From Aldehydirespirator sp965219165 (lineage in GTDB: Bacteria; Actinomycetota; Acidimicrobiia; Acidimicrobiales; Aldehydirespiratoraceae), in assembly GCA_965219165.1 (NCBI GenBank), contig CBDCMW010000002.1, forward strand, positions 930,001 to 994,000: a stretch of DNA of 64,000 nt, given 5' to 3'. The translations under genes and the position numbers were made by a program. Shown one piece after another: positions 25,005 through 33,964 of the stretch; the first letter of the stretch is position 1, and the number at the start of each line of letters is the position of its first letter. The notes beneath the pieces are model-generated. The model was given only the letters and a program-made list of their open reading frames with translations, was not told the DNA's origin and did not search any database.

Positions 25005-25049
25005 ACGCCCCTGGCGCCATCCCACGCCCCTAGCGCCATCCCACGCCCC
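25005..25049. repeat. 19-bp tandem duplication in the glycosyltransferase/LLM intergenic region
   Basis: Two 19-bp units differing at one base (25005-25023, 25024-25042) and 7 bp of a third lie just upstream of the glycosyltransferase start. Confidence 0.8.
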
Positions 25050-25103
25050 AGACTCCCGGTCGGCGCGTCGTCGTCCATTTCGACCTCGGCTACGAGCGGG
25101 ACT

Positions 25104-25109
25104 TACAGT
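25104..25109 (+). promoter_or_regulatory. -10 box for the leaderless LLM oxidoreductase mRNA
   Basis: TACAGT is followed by 7 nt and then ATG 25117, with no Shine-Dalgarno in between, giving the same leaderless geometry as other genes here. Confidence 0.5.
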
Positions 25110-25116
25110 AGTAGGC

Positions 25117-26271
25117 ATGCGCACCGGGGTGTTCCTGTTCGGCGGGGTCGAGTTTCCCGACGCCGGCGCGGGTCCGCCGAGCCCGACGGATCGCCGTTAT
25201 GGCCACAAGGAGGCGTGGCGGGCCACCGAACGGATAATCGACATGGGGGTGGTGTGCGACCGGCTCGGGTTCGACTCGTTCTGGTTGACCGAGCACCATT
25301 TCCAGCACGAGGGCTACGAGGTGGTCCCCAACGGGATCCTAGTGGGCACCATCCTCGCGGAGCGCACCGAACTGATCCGCATCGGCATGGCCTTCAACGT
25401 CGTGCCGCAGTGGCACCCCCTGAGGCTGGCCGAGGACTTCGCCACGCTGCACAACATCTCCGGCGGGCGGGGGATTCTGGGCGTCGGCCGGGGCACCGTC
25501 CCCCGCGAGGCCGAGACGCTGGGCACCATGATCGGCAGTTTCGACAATCCCGACAAGGCCGCCGCCGACGAGTACAACCGCAAGCAGTTCGATGAGGCCA
25601 TGCAGGTCATCCGCGCCGCCTTGGACAACGAGACCTTCAGCTTCCACGGCGAGGTCTATGACCTGCCTCCGGCGGGCATCCCCGACCGGGGCGGGTTCGT
25701 GACCGAGCTCTCGCTGGTGCCTCGCCCGCTCCACCCCTACGAGATCTGGCAGGCCATCACCTCGCCCCCGACGCTCGAGCAGGTGCCCCGCTGGGGTTGG
25801 GGCGGGGTGTTCTGGAACAACCACCACTCCTTCGTCAAGATGCGCTGGGAGCAATTCGCGGAGATCTACGCGGCCACCCACGGCCGCGAGCTCCAGCGGG
25901 GCGAGCATCGCCTGCTCGTGGTGTCGGTGCGCGTCGAGGACACCTTCGAGGAGGCGGTCGCGTCCGTGCGCGACGGCCACGACGAGTTCTGGAAGTTCCT
26001 GGGCCCCTACGGTTGGAGTAAGGGCTACATGGGCGCCGACGGCCGACCGGCCAAGCCCGGGCTGATCCCCACCCTGGAGGACTCCATCGACCAGAAGACG
26101 ATGTTGGTGGGCAGCGGTGAGCAGGTGGCCGAGGCGATCAACTGGTACGACGAGCAGATCGGCTTGGAGAACGTGCTGCTGTTCCCGGCCATGCCCGGCG
26201 ACCGCTACGAGAAGGTGGAGGATCAACTCCACCGCATCGCCGAAGAAGTCCTGCCCCTGCTGCCCGGCTGA
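25117..26271 (+). CDS. LLM-class flavin-dependent monooxygenase/oxidoreductase
   Basis: A 384-residue TIM-barrel enzyme of the luciferase-like family: GVFLFGGVEFPD at strand one, DRLGFDSFWLTEHHF, LIRIGMAFNVVPQWHPLRLAEDFATL, and GRGILGVGRGTVPREAETLG at the phosphate-binding loop. It also has MLVGSGEQVAEAINWY near the end. Members use reduced FMN or F420 to oxidise small organic substrates; actinobacteria have many. The cofactor and substrate cannot be decided. It ends about 20 bp before a 37-bp repeat array that belongs to the 3' end of the convergent reductase gene. Confidence 0.88.
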   Translation: MRTGVFLFGGVEFPDAGAGPPSPTDRRYGHKEAWRATERIIDMGVVCDRLGFDSFWLTEHHFQHEGYEVVPNGILVGTILAERTELIRIGMAFNVVPQWHPLRLAEDFATLHNISGGRGILGVGRGTVPREAETLGTMIGSFDNPDKAAADEYNRKQFDEAMQVIRAALDNETFSFHGEVYDLPPAGIPDRGGFVTELSLVPRPLHPYEIWQAITSPPTLEQVPRWGWGGVFWNNHHSFVKMRWEQFAEIYAATHGRELQRGEHRLLVVSVRVEDTFEEAVASVRDGHDEFWKFLGPYGWSKGYMGADGRPAKPGLIPTLEDSIDQKTMLVGSGEQVAEAINWYDEQIGLENVLLFPAMPGDRYEKVEDQLHRIAEEVLPLLPG

Positions 26272-26290
26272 GCCCTCACGCCTGCGGCCC

Positions 26291-26475
26291 ACCAGCGGCG
26301 CAGGGTCCTACGGCGGCGCGAGGCTCTACCAGCGGCGCAGGGTCCTACGGCGGCGCGAGGCTCTACCAGCGGCGCAGGGTCCTACGGCGGCGCGAGGCTC
26401 TACCAGCGGCGCAGGGTCCTACGGCGGCGCGAGGCTCTACCAGCGGCGCAGGGTCCTACGGCGGCGCGAGGCTCT
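26291..26475. repeat. 37-bp tandem array (5 copies) at the 3' end of the reductase gene
   Basis: Exact 37-bp copies start at 26291, 26328, 26365, 26402 and 26439, with a sixth start at 26476 that is the real gene end. On the minus strand every copy repeats the last codons and stop of the reductase gene (CTGCGCCGCTGGTAG). There are no spacers. The array fills the whole gap between the two convergent genes. Confidence 0.96.
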
Positions 26476-27034
26476 ACCAGCGGCGCAGGGCCTTGCGGAC
26501 CTTGAGGATCCCTTGGTCGTCTGCGGGGGACGGCACTGCCACGAACGTGGTACGGCAGCGCTTGTGGGCGCTCAGCCGAAGCGTTCTGGCCGTGGTGCGC
26601 TTTCCGGCATCCCGGGCCCGCAGTCGGGCCAGGCGGCCGTGCGGGCTGGTCGTGATCGAGCCGATCCGGCGGATGTTCTCCATGCCGGGGCGGACCCGGT
26701 GCCTGTCGTCGAACACGAAGGCCACGCCGGGCACCATCACTCGCTCAAGCCAGCCCTTGAGGGCGGCGGGCACCGCGAAGGCGACGGACGGATAGCAGAA
26801 CAGCAGCGCCTCGGCGGCCTGCACCCGCTCGGCCGAGTCGCGCACGTCATCTGAGATCACCGGCTCGTCGCTGTGGTAGGCGATGCGCTCGGCTGCCGAC
26901 ATCACCGCGTTGAAGTCGTGGACGCTGAGCAGGTCCACTTCGTGGTGCCCGGCGTTGAGCTCCTCGGTCGCTGCGACCACGACCCGGCGGTCGTCTTCGG
27001 AGGGGTCGTATCCGTCGAGCAGCAGTACGCGCAT
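26474..27034 (-). CDS. Flavodoxin-fold NAD(P)H-dependent oxidoreductase
   Basis: A 186-residue protein with the NQO1/MdaB-like start RVLLLDGYDPSEDDR, then HHEVDLLSVHDFNAVM and LLFCYPSVAFAVPAALKGWLERVMVPGVAFVF, which matches the FMN or FAD-binding loop and dimer helix of NAD(P)H quinone reductases. It would reduce quinones or flavins in the cytoplasm. Its C-terminus, KALRRW, has been copied in the adjacent array. It diverges from the ABC transporter operon. Confidence 0.8.
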   Translation of the reverse strand: MRVLLLDGYDPSEDDRRVVVAATEELNAGHHEVDLLSVHDFNAVMSAAERIAYHSDEPVISDDVRDSAERVQAAEALLFCYPSVAFAVPAALKGWLERVMVPGVAFVFDDRHRVRPGMENIRRIGSITTSPHGRLARLRARDAGKRTTARTLRLSAHKRCRTTFVAVPSPADDQGILKVRKALRRW

Positions 27035-27135
27035 CGGTCACCGGACTGGTCGGAATCAGATGGCGGTACTGTATGTTCGCCGCCGCGATCGGCAACCGTC
27101 CACATTCTTAACCGCCAAAGGGGGAGACGGAACTG

Positions 27136-27885
27136 GTGAGAGCCCCGACCACCACCGGCGCGCTGTCCTTCGACGGGATCGGGATGATCTTCCCCGACGG
27201 CACCGAGGCGCTGCGCGACATCACCTTCTCGGTCGACAAGGGTGAGTTCGTCACCGTCGTGGGCCCCTCCGGATGCGGCAAGTCAACGCTGCTGCGCATC
27301 GCGTCGGGCCTGCTGGAGCCGACCGCGGGATCCGTGGAGGTCGACCGGGATCGCCTCGGCTACGTGTTCCAGGACGCCACGCTGCTGCCCTGGCGCACTG
27401 TGCGCCAGAACGTGGAGCTGCTCACCGAGCTCCACGGCTTCGACTCGGGCGAGCGAAGGAGGCTCTCCACGGCCGCGATCGAGCTGGTGGGCCTGACCGG
27501 TTTCGAGAACCACTACCCGAAGTCGCTGTCGGGCGGCATGAGGATGCGGACCTCGCTGGCCCGCACCCTCACGCTCAAGCCTCCCGTGTTCCTGTTCGAC
27601 GAGCCCTTCGGCGCCGTCGACGAGATCACCCGCGAGCACCTCAACGAGGAGACGCAGCATCTGTTCCAGTCCGAGGGGTTCGCCGGTCTGTTCATCACCC
27701 ACTCGATCAGCGAGGCTGTGTTCATGAGCACCAAGGTGTATGTGATGTCGGCCCGTCCCGGCCGGATTGTGGCCAGCTTCGAGGTTCCGTTCGGCCACCC
27801 GCGTCAACCTGAGTTGCGCTTCGCCCCCGACTTCGCCCGCCTCAGCGGCGAGGTCTCGCTGGCACTGAGAGGTTCTCACGCATGA
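27136..27885 (+). CDS. ABC transporter ATPase, SsuB/TauB/NitT-like
   Basis: A 249-residue ATPase with Walker A GPSGCGKST, Q-loop YVFQDATLLPWRTV, signature LSGGMRMRTSLART, Walker B VFLFDEPFGAVDE and H-loop ITHSISEAV. The LLPWRT sequence is typical of the nitrate/sulfonate/taurine and thiamine-precursor importer family. It begins with GTG after GGGGGAG and its last bases overlap the permease start (ATGA). Together with the next two genes it forms a complete importer. Confidence 0.92.
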   Translation: MRAPTTTGALSFDGIGMIFPDGTEALRDITFSVDKGEFVTVVGPSGCGKSTLLRIASGLLEPTAGSVEVDRDRLGYVFQDATLLPWRTVRQNVELLTELHGFDSGERRRLSTAAIELVGLTGFENHYPKSLSGGMRMRTSLARTLTLKPPVFLFDEPFGAVDEITREHLNEETQHLFQSEGFAGLFITHSISEAVFMSTKVYVMSARPGRIVASFEVPFGHPRQPELRFAPDFARLSGEVSLALRGSHA

Positions 27886-28814
27886 CCACTGTCCCCGACA
27901 CCACCGTAGCCGAGGAAGATTCGCCGACTGAGCGCGACGAGGCCGATTGGAGCGTCGGAATGGGCGCGGTCGATCCGCTGGCCGAAGAGCAGCCGCGGAC
28001 GGCAGCCCCCGCCAAGTCGCCAGCGGCTGCCTTGGCCCGGATCATGGTGCCGCCAGTGCTTCTGGGCGGGCTGTTCCTCTGTCTGTGGTACTACGTCGCG
28101 CTGGGTGTGCTCGACCCGAAACGCCGGTTCCTGCTGCCCCAACCCCATGAGGTTCTTGAGGTCGGCTTCCTCGAATGGGACAGGTTCCAGGTCATCCTGA
28201 GGGCGCTGTGGTCCAGCATGCAGGTGGCCATGATCGGCTTGGCTCTGGCCATCGCCATTGGGGGGTTACTGGCCACGATGATGAGCCAGACCAAGCTGGT
28301 GGAACGGGCCGTCTTCCCTTTCATGGTCACCGTGCAAGCCATCCCCATCCTGGCCATCGTGCCGCTGATCGGTTTCTGGTTGGGGTACGGCCAGCCGTCG
28401 CGGGTGATCGTGTGCATCATCATCTCGCTGTTCCCGATCGTCCTGAACACGCTCTTCGGCCTGCAGTCGGCGGAGCGCGACATGCATGACCTGTTCACGC
28501 TCCACCATGCCAGCCGCCTCACCCGGCTGCGCAAACTGATGTTCCCGGCTGCGCTTCCCGCCGTCTTCGCCGGCCTTCGCATTTCGGCCGGGCTGTCGGT
28601 GATCGGGGCCATCGTCGGAGACTTCTTCTTCGTCCGGGGGGAGGCCGGCATCGGGCAGCGGCTCCAGACCTACGCCTACAATCTCCAGAGCGAGGAGCTG
28701 CTGGCCGCGGTGATCATGTCGTCAGCACTGGGCGTGGCCGTGTTCTGGATATTCGGCATCGTCCAGAAGCTGGCTATCGGCAAATGGCACGACTCCGGCG
28801 CAATCGACGGCTGA
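27882..28814 (+). CDS. ABC transporter permease, SsuC-like
   Basis: A 310-residue membrane protein. After a polar N-terminus of about 45 residues there are about six hydrophobic helices and the BPD_transp_1 coupling loop (about ERDMHDLFTLHHASRLTRLRK, then LPAVFAGLRISAGLSVIG). Helices such as FPFMVTVQAIPILAIVPLIGFWLGYG match SsuC/TauC. It starts at the ATG overlapping the ATPase stop. Its partner binding protein follows after 121 nt with its own possible promoter. Confidence 0.9.
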   Translation: MTTVPDTTVAEEDSPTERDEADWSVGMGAVDPLAEEQPRTAAPAKSPAAALARIMVPPVLLGGLFLCLWYYVALGVLDPKRRFLLPQPHEVLEVGFLEWDRFQVILRALWSSMQVAMIGLALAIAIGGLLATMMSQTKLVERAVFPFMVTVQAIPILAIVPLIGFWLGYGQPSRVIVCIIISLFPIVLNTLFGLQSAERDMHDLFTLHHASRLTRLRKLMFPAALPAVFAGLRISAGLSVIGAIVGDFFFVRGEAGIGQRLQTYAYNLQSEELLAAVIMSSALGVAVFWIFGIVQKLAIGKWHDSGAIDG

Positions 28815-28851
28815 TCCGTCGGCGCGCCGGGTGTCTCCACAGGGTGCTAGC

Positions 28852-28879
28852 TTGTTGATTCGCCGCTGGTAATTATATG
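28852..28879 (+). promoter_or_regulatory. Possible promoter of the binding-protein gene
   Basis: TTGTTG (28852-28857), a 16-nt spacer, then TATATG (28874-28879) in an AT-rich patch upstream of the SBP gene; a GGAGGA ribosome site lies just before ATG 28936. Abundant binding protein often has extra expression. Confidence 0.35.
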
Positions 28880-28935
28880 CTTCGCCCGGTGCCGATCCCG
28901 GCTCGACCAAATCCACGCTCCCGGAGGACGAACAA

Positions 28936-31395
28936 ATGCACATGAGAACTTGGACCCGCCTTGTGGCCGTTCTGCTGTCGCTGAGCCTGCTGGCCGCGGC
29001 CTGCGGCGACGACGACGAGGAAACCACAGACGGTCCTGCAACCACGCAGGCCCCGAGTGGCGAGGCGCCCTCTACGGACGGCGAGGCGCCCTCTACGGAC
29101 GGCGACATGCCCGACGACGAGATGATGGACCATCTCGGTGACGGGTCGCTCGGCGTCGTCGAGGTCGAGGCGGGCGACGCCATCCAGATCCGCTCGCTCG
29201 AGGCGATAACCGGCGACGTGGCCTTCTTCGGTCTTCCGATCGACCGGGCCTCTCAGATCGCAGTGGACGACTACGGCCAGATCCACGGCTTCGACGTCGA
29301 CCTGGGCACGAGCCTCGACGACACGTGCTCCAACGACGGCGGTCAGGCCGCGGCCCAGACCATCGTGGCCGACGAGGACGTGGTCGGCGTGGTCGGCACA
29401 TCGTGCTCGGGCGCGGCGGTGGCGGCAGCCCCGCTCATCACCGATGCCGGCATGGTGCTTATCTCCGGCGGCAACACGTCGCCTGCGCTGACCTCTGATC
29501 TGGCTGGCACCGCGGGGGCCAACTACAGCGTCGGCTACTACCGCACCGCCCACAACGACCTGTACCAGGGCGCAGCCATGGCCAAGTTCGTGTTCGGCGA
29601 ACTGGGAATCAACGAAGCGGCCGCCATCCATGATGGCGACCCCTATACCCAGGGACTCGCGCAGGCCTTCGCGGACGCGTTCGAGGCCGAGGGTGGCACG
29701 GTCACCGGCTTCTCCGCTGTCAACAAGGACGACACCGACATGGTGCCGGTCCTCACCGAGATCGCCGCGGGCAGCCCAGGCGCTTTGTTCTTCCCGATCT
29801 TCCAGCCTGCCGGCGACTTCGTGGCCGACCAGGCGCCGGGCGTGTCGGGCCTCGAGGAGACCGTCCTGCTAGCCGCCGACGGCTTGTTGAACACCAACTA
29901 TCTGGCGCTGCCCCAGACCAGGGGCATGTACTTCTCGGGCCCGGATCAGCGCTTCGGCGAGAACGTCAACGAGAGCACCGGCAAGAGCGCGGTCGACTTC
30001 CTGGCCACCTATGAGGAGGCCTACGGCGAGAGCCCGGCCGCGCCATTCTGGGCGCACGGCTACGACGCCACCACGCTGCTGCTCGACGCCATAGTGGCCG
30101 CGTCCTGGGTTGAGGACGGCACCCTGATGATCGATCGCCAGGGCATCCGCGACCACCTGAACAGCGTGCAGGGCTACCAGGGCCTGATCGGCATCATCAA
30201 CTGCGACGCCTTTGGCGACTGCGGCGCGGCCCGGATCACCGTGATCCAGAACATCGGCGGCGAGGAGAACGCCGAGACCAGCCTCAACAACGTCGTGTTC
30301 TCCTACGCCCCAGGCACGGCCGGCGTCGGCTCGGAAGGCTTGCCGCTGGCCGAGGCGGTGGCCGCCGGTCTTGCCGACGTGTGTCCGTCTCCCTTGGTGG
30401 TTCAGACAGACTGGTTCCCGGAGTCCGAGCATGGCGCCCTGTACGAGCTGATCGGCGAGGGCTACGAGGTCGACAAGAACAACGGGATCACCCGAGGCCC
30501 GATGGTGCTCGACGGCACCAACCTGGGCATCGAGTGGGAGGTGCGCGCCGGTGGCCCGTTCCTCGGGGCATCCTCCGTTTCGGAGCACATGGCTCTGGAC
30601 GAGTCGATCCACCTGGGATACGGCTCGACCGACCAGCAGGTCAACCACTGGGACGTGACGCAGCTGGTATCGGTGGTGGCGCCGTTGGAGAAGAACCCGC
30701 AGATGGTGATGTGGGATCTCGACACCTACCCCGACGTCACTGGCATCCGGGATATTGGCGAGCGGGGCATCATCGTCCAGGTCTTCGGGGGCGGCACGTT
30801 CCCCGACGTGTTCATCGCTCAGGGCATCTGGGACGAGGACAACGTGGACAAGAGTTACACCGGCTCGCCGGCCCGATTCATCACGGACGGGGACATCGCC
30901 CAGCAGGGCTTCGCTTCCGCTGAGCCTTACCAGTACGAGTTCGTCCACACCGACTATGGCAAGCCGGTGGCGTTCGAGCTGCTGCACGATGCCGGGTTCC
31001 AGATCTACTCCCAGACCATCGGCGTTCGGAATGGCCAGATCGAAGAGATGCGTCCGTGCCTGGAGAGGCTGGTTCCGATCATCCAGCAGGCGTCGGTGAG
31101 CTTCGACGCCAATCCGGATCGGGCCAATGCCATCATCATCGACGCCGTGACGACCTACGACACGTGGTGGACTTACTCGGCCGACCTGGCGGCGTTCTCG
31201 GTGCAGGCCCAGCGCGACTATGGCCTCGTCGGCGATGGTCCCGACAACACCGCGGGCAACATGGAAGGCTCGCGCTTCGAGAAGACGCTGAACGACATGC
31301 GGGATGCGGGGATGGAGGGCATCGATCCTGACCTGACCTTCGACCAGCTCTTCACCAACGAGTTCATCGACGCGAACATCAGCTACGGCTTCTAG
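28936..31395 (+). CDS. Chimeric ABC substrate-binding lipoprotein: type I (LivJ-like) plus type II (NMT1/SsuA-like) folds
   Basis: An 819-residue lipoprotein. The signal peptide ends LSLLAAAC (Cys23), followed by an acidic Thr/Pro linker with a 21-bp duplication (EAPSTDG twice). Residues about 75-460 form a LivJ-type periplasmic-binding fold (ITGDVAFFGLPIDRASQIAVDD, VVGVVGTSCSGAAVAAAPL, GMVLISGGNTSPALT, WAHGYDATTLLLDAI). Residues about 482-765 form a second, different fold like NMT1/THI5 and SsuA proteins (VVQTDWFPESEHGALYELI, WEVRAGGPFLGASSVSEHM, DESIHLGYGSTDQQ, FVHTDYGKPVAFELL). The transporter genes next to it are of the NMT1/SsuBC type, so the second half is the expected binding protein and the first half is an added module. 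Two folds in one SBP is unusual; the substrate is unknown. Confidence 0.82.
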   Translation: MHMRTWTRLVAVLLSLSLLAAACGDDDEETTDGPATTQAPSGEAPSTDGEAPSTDGDMPDDEMMDHLGDGSLGVVEVEAGDAIQIRSLEAITGDVAFFGLPIDRASQIAVDDYGQIHGFDVDLGTSLDDTCSNDGGQAAAQTIVADEDVVGVVGTSCSGAAVAAAPLITDAGMVLISGGNTSPALTSDLAGTAGANYSVGYYRTAHNDLYQGAAMAKFVFGELGINEAAAIHDGDPYTQGLAQAFADAFEAEGGTVTGFSAVNKDDTDMVPVLTEIAAGSPGALFFPIFQPAGDFVADQAPGVSGLEETVLLAADGLLNTNYLALPQTRGMYFSGPDQRFGENVNESTGKSAVDFLATYEEAYGESPAAPFWAHGYDATTLLLDAIVAASWVEDGTLMIDRQGIRDHLNSVQGYQGLIGIINCDAFGDCGAARITVIQNIGGEENAETSLNNVVFSYAPGTAGVGSEGLPLAEAVAAGLADVCPSPLVVQTDWFPESEHGALYELIGEGYEVDKNNGITRGPMVLDGTNLGIEWEVRAGGPFLGASSVSEHMALDESIHLGYGSTDQQVNHWDVTQLVSVVAPLEKNPQMVMWDLDTYPDVTGIRDIGERGIIVQVFGGGTFPDVFIAQGIWDEDNVDKSYTGSPARFITDGDIAQQGFASAEPYQYEFVHTDYGKPVAFELLHDAGFQIYSQTIGVRNGQIEEMRPCLERLVPIIQQASVSFDANPDRANAIIIDAVTTYDTWWTYSADLAAFSVQAQRDYGLVGDGPDNTAGNMEGSRFEKTLNDMRDAGMEGIDPDLTFDQLFTNEFIDANISYGF
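29059..29100. repeat. 21-bp in-frame duplication in the SBP linker
   Basis: Two identical 21-bp copies (29059-29079, 29080-29100) add a second EAPSTDG to the flexible linker after the lipidated cysteine. The reading frame is kept. Confidence 0.9.
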
Positions 31396-31428
31396 CCTTA
31401 GGCGCTCTCGTTAGAGACACTGCCGTAA

Positions 31429-31457
31429 GGGGGCCGGCGCCCAGCGCGCCGGCCCCC
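31429..31457. terminator. Perfect 12-bp GC hairpin between convergent genes
   Basis: GGGGGCCGGCGC (31429-31440), a 5-nt loop, then GCGCCGGCCCCC (31446-31457). It lies between the SBP gene and the convergent dioxygenase gene. There is no U-tract, but in GC-rich actinobacteria such hairpins act as terminators, here probably in both directions. Confidence 0.75.
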
Positions 31458-31482
31458 TCGGCGCGCCTAGACCCCGGATCCC

Positions 31483-32463
31483 TCAGACATAGGGCTCGGT
31501 GGGGCTGTCGATGCGCGACACCAGGAACTCGCCCGCGGTGACCGGCTCGTAGCGCTCAGGGCGCTCGTCCGTGACGCAGCTGCCGATTGTGGAGACGACC
31601 GTGTGGGGGTCGGGGTTGACGAAGAACGGGATCGAGAAGCGATCCGCGTCGACGGATGCGACCACCCGGTGCGGGGTCGAGCGGTAGCAGTCGTTGGTCC
31701 AGCGCGCCAGCATGTCCCCAAGCTGGACTATCAGGCTCCCCGCGGGCGCAGCCACGGGCGTCCACCTGCCGTCGTGGAGCACTTCGAGGCCGGGCAACCC
31801 GTCGACGGCGAGCAGCGTGATCGCCCCGTAGTCGGTGTGGGGTGTGCTGAAGACGGGCGCGGAGCCGTCCAGAGGCCGGGCTCTGGGCGCATAGTGCAGG
31901 AAGCGCAACCGGCACTGCGGCTCGGACATGCGCGTCGCGAAGAAGCCCGGGACTCCCAGTGTCGTGGCCAGAGCCTCCAGCACGCCGTGGGCTGTGGCCA
32001 GCGCGGCGGCCTGATAGGCGCGCACCGCCCGGACGAAGCCGTCGCACCCCAGTGCCTCGATGGCGTCGAGGTCGACCTCGTCGGCGAGACCCATGTCGAG
32101 ATACTCCGCGATCAGGCTGGAGCGGCCCTTGTATGCGGCGTCGGCGGGATCGCGGGCCTCGAGCCTGTCGGGCACGTACCCGTAGCGGTTGATCCTCGGC
32201 ACCCAGCCCTTGGTGCCCGGCGCCAGCGCGAAGAATGTCCGGGCCGCTGCGAAAGCGGCGCTGAGTTGGCCGTCGATGCTGTGGCCCGACACCACGAAGA
32301 GGCCGACTTCGGTGCAGGCGGAGTTGATCTGGGCCGCGATCTCCGGATTGCCGAGGGCGGGGGAGCCGTTGCCCTGCCAGGCCGAGACGTCGATGATCGG
32401 CGGAGCGAGCAGGGCGGGCTCCGCCTTATCGGCAGGGGTCGGGCTGTGCGATGATCTCCCCAT
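31483..32463 (-). CDS. 2-oxoglutarate/Fe(II)-dependent dioxygenase, isopenicillin-N-synthase family
   Basis: A 326-residue enzyme with the DIOX_N start PPIIDVSAW and FVVSGHSID, and the iron site HTDYG (His and Asp) with the distal His in YRSTPHRVV; the 2-oxoglutarate-binding Arg-x-Ser is DRFSIPFF. This family hydroxylates or cyclises small molecules, including thymine-7-hydroxylase. Its ATG shares the four bases CATG with the ATG of the divergent Rieske gene, so the two start codons overlap. A -10-like TAGGTT lies inside the other gene. Context suggests a role in breaking down the substrate of the nearby transporter. Confidence 0.88.
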   Translation of the reverse strand: MGRSSHSPTPADKAEPALLAPPIIDVSAWQGNGSPALGNPEIAAQINSACTEVGLFVVSGHSIDGQLSAAFAAARTFFALAPGTKGWVPRINRYGYVPDRLEARDPADAAYKGRSSLIAEYLDMGLADEVDLDAIEALGCDGFVRAVRAYQAAALATAHGVLEALATTLGVPGFFATRMSEPQCRLRFLHYAPRARPLDGSAPVFSTPHTDYGAITLLAVDGLPGLEVLHDGRWTPVAAPAGSLIVQLGDMLARWTNDCYRSTPHRVVASVDADRFSIPFFVNPDPHTVVSTIGSCVTDERPERYEPVTAGEFLVSRIDSPTEPYV

Positions 32464-33736
32464 GGCTGAGCGTCAACCTACGAGAGTCGGGGACATCGGG
32501 CCAACGGGCGTGCAGCCCTCAGAGCATCCAGGAGACGGCCGCGCCTACGGGCGCCAGAGGGGAGTATGGATTCCCGATCTGGTCGAGACGTCCGCAGGCA
32601 CCCCGGCGGGCGAGCTGCTGCGACGCTACTGGCACCCCGTCGCCCGAAGCTCCGAGGCCACCAGCCTTCCCCGCCAGGTGCGAATCCTCGGCGAGGACCT
32701 GATCCTGTTCCGCGACGGCAGCGGCCGGCCCGGACTCGTGGTGCCCCGCTGCTGCCATCGGGGCACCACCCTCTACTACGGCCGCGTCGAGGACGACGGG
32801 ATCCGCTGCCCCTATCACGGTTGGCTGTTCGGGGTGGACGGCACCTGCCTCGACCAACCCTGCGAGTTCGACCGGGGACGCAACAAGGCCTCCTATCGCC
32901 AGCCCTGGTACCCGGTCCAGGAGTACAACGGCCTGGTCTTCGCCTACATGGGGCCGGCGGATCGCCAGCCGGTCTTCCCGCGCTACGACATCTTCGAGGA
33001 CCTGCGCGACGACGAGGAGGTCTTGATCAACGACCACTTCGCCTTCGGCGGTCCCAGCGAGGCGCCCTGCAACTGGTTCCAGACCCATGAGAACGCCATG
33101 GACCCGTACCACGTGTTCATTCTCCACAACGCCATCAGCGGCCACCAGTTCGATCCGAGGCTCGAGATCTGGCCCCGCATCGCCTGGCAGCGGCGCCCGT
33201 GGGGCGTGACCGCCAGCCAGGACCGCGATCTGCCCGACGGCAAGGTGCTGCACCGGGTGACCGAGGTGCGCGTGCCTACCGTCAGGGTGATCCCCACCCC
33301 GACGCTGACGGTTCTGGGAAAGACCAACAACATGTCATGGACCGTGCCCATCGACGACACCCGCACCAGGGTGGTGTCGATGTTGCGCAAGCCCAAGGAC
33401 CGTCCGGCCCAGGGGCTGCCCAGCTACGGCGACGGCAAGACCTGGTTCGACCTCGACGACGAGGGCCATCAGCGCTATCCCGGCGACTACGAGACCCAGG
33501 TCGGCCAGGGGCCGATCACCCTGCACTCCACCGAGCATCTCTCCTCCAGCGACCGGGGGGTGTCGATGGTGCGGCGCCAGTTCCTTGAGCAGGTCCGGGT
33601 GGTGGCCTCCGGCGGCGACCCGGTGGGCGTCAGCTTCGATCCCGACGAGCCACCGGTGTCGTTGCAAGCCGGCAACTACGTGGTGGGACCGGACGACACG
33701 GCTCTCCCAGCCGAGTACTCGTACGCAGAGCCGTAG
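32462..33736 (+). CDS. Rieske [2Fe-2S] aromatic-ring-type oxygenase, large subunit
   Basis: A 424-residue oxygenase. The Rieske cluster motif is CCHRGTTLYYG with CPYHGWLF (the Cys-x-His and Cys-x-x-His ligands). The mononuclear iron region is in the C-terminal domain (ENAMDPYHVFILHN, fitting the Asn/Asp-x-x-His pattern). Members start degradation of aromatic, N-heterocyclic or N-methylated compounds by oxygenation, with electrons from a reductase not encoded nearby. ATG 32462 is used because it is the only start giving the full N-terminal region; it overlaps the divergent gene start. The 3' end is followed at once by a 102-bp repeat array. Confidence 0.87.
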   Translation: MAERQPTRVGDIGPTGVQPSEHPGDGRAYGRQRGVWIPDLVETSAGTPAGELLRRYWHPVARSSEATSLPRQVRILGEDLILFRDGSGRPGLVVPRCCHRGTTLYYGRVEDDGIRCPYHGWLFGVDGTCLDQPCEFDRGRNKASYRQPWYPVQEYNGLVFAYMGPADRQPVFPRYDIFEDLRDDEEVLINDHFAFGGPSEAPCNWFQTHENAMDPYHVFILHNAISGHQFDPRLEIWPRIAWQRRPWGVTASQDRDLPDGKVLHRVTEVRVPTVRVIPTPTLTVLGKTNNMSWTVPIDDTRTRVVSMLRKPKDRPAQGLPSYGDGKTWFDLDDEGHQRYPGDYETQVGQGPITLHSTEHLSSSDRGVSMVRRQFLEQVRVVASGGDPVGVSFDPDEPPVSLQAGNYVVGPDDTALPAEYSYAEP

Positions 33737-33740
33737 GGCA

Positions 33741-33964
33741 GGCCTACCGCTCGGCCTCTGGTTTCCCGCTCTTGTTCGCTGCGCTCACGGGCCGCTCCGG
33801 CCACGGCCTCGCTCAGCGCTTCGCGAAGTCCGCCCGAACTGCGGCCTACCGCTCGGCCTCTGGTTTCCCGCTCTTGTTCGCTGTGCTCACGGGCCGCTCC
33901 GGCCACGGCCTCGCTCAGCGCTTCGCGAAGTCCGCCCGAACTGCGGCCTACCGCTCGGCCTCTG
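33741..33964. repeat. 102-bp tandem repeat (2 copies plus part of a third) at the end of the amidohydrolase gene
   Basis: Copies start at 33741, 33843 and 33945. They differ at a few bases. The last, partial copy is the real end of the amidohydrolase gene: on the minus strand each begins with its final codons and stop (GAGGCCGAGCGGTAG). Each full copy also contains a 34-bp element that reappears in opposite orientation at 51532 and 51575. Confidence 0.93.

Noticed and set aside
26291..26475. Possible CRISPR array
   Set aside because: Five 37-bp units are contiguous with no spacers and copy the end of the adjacent gene.
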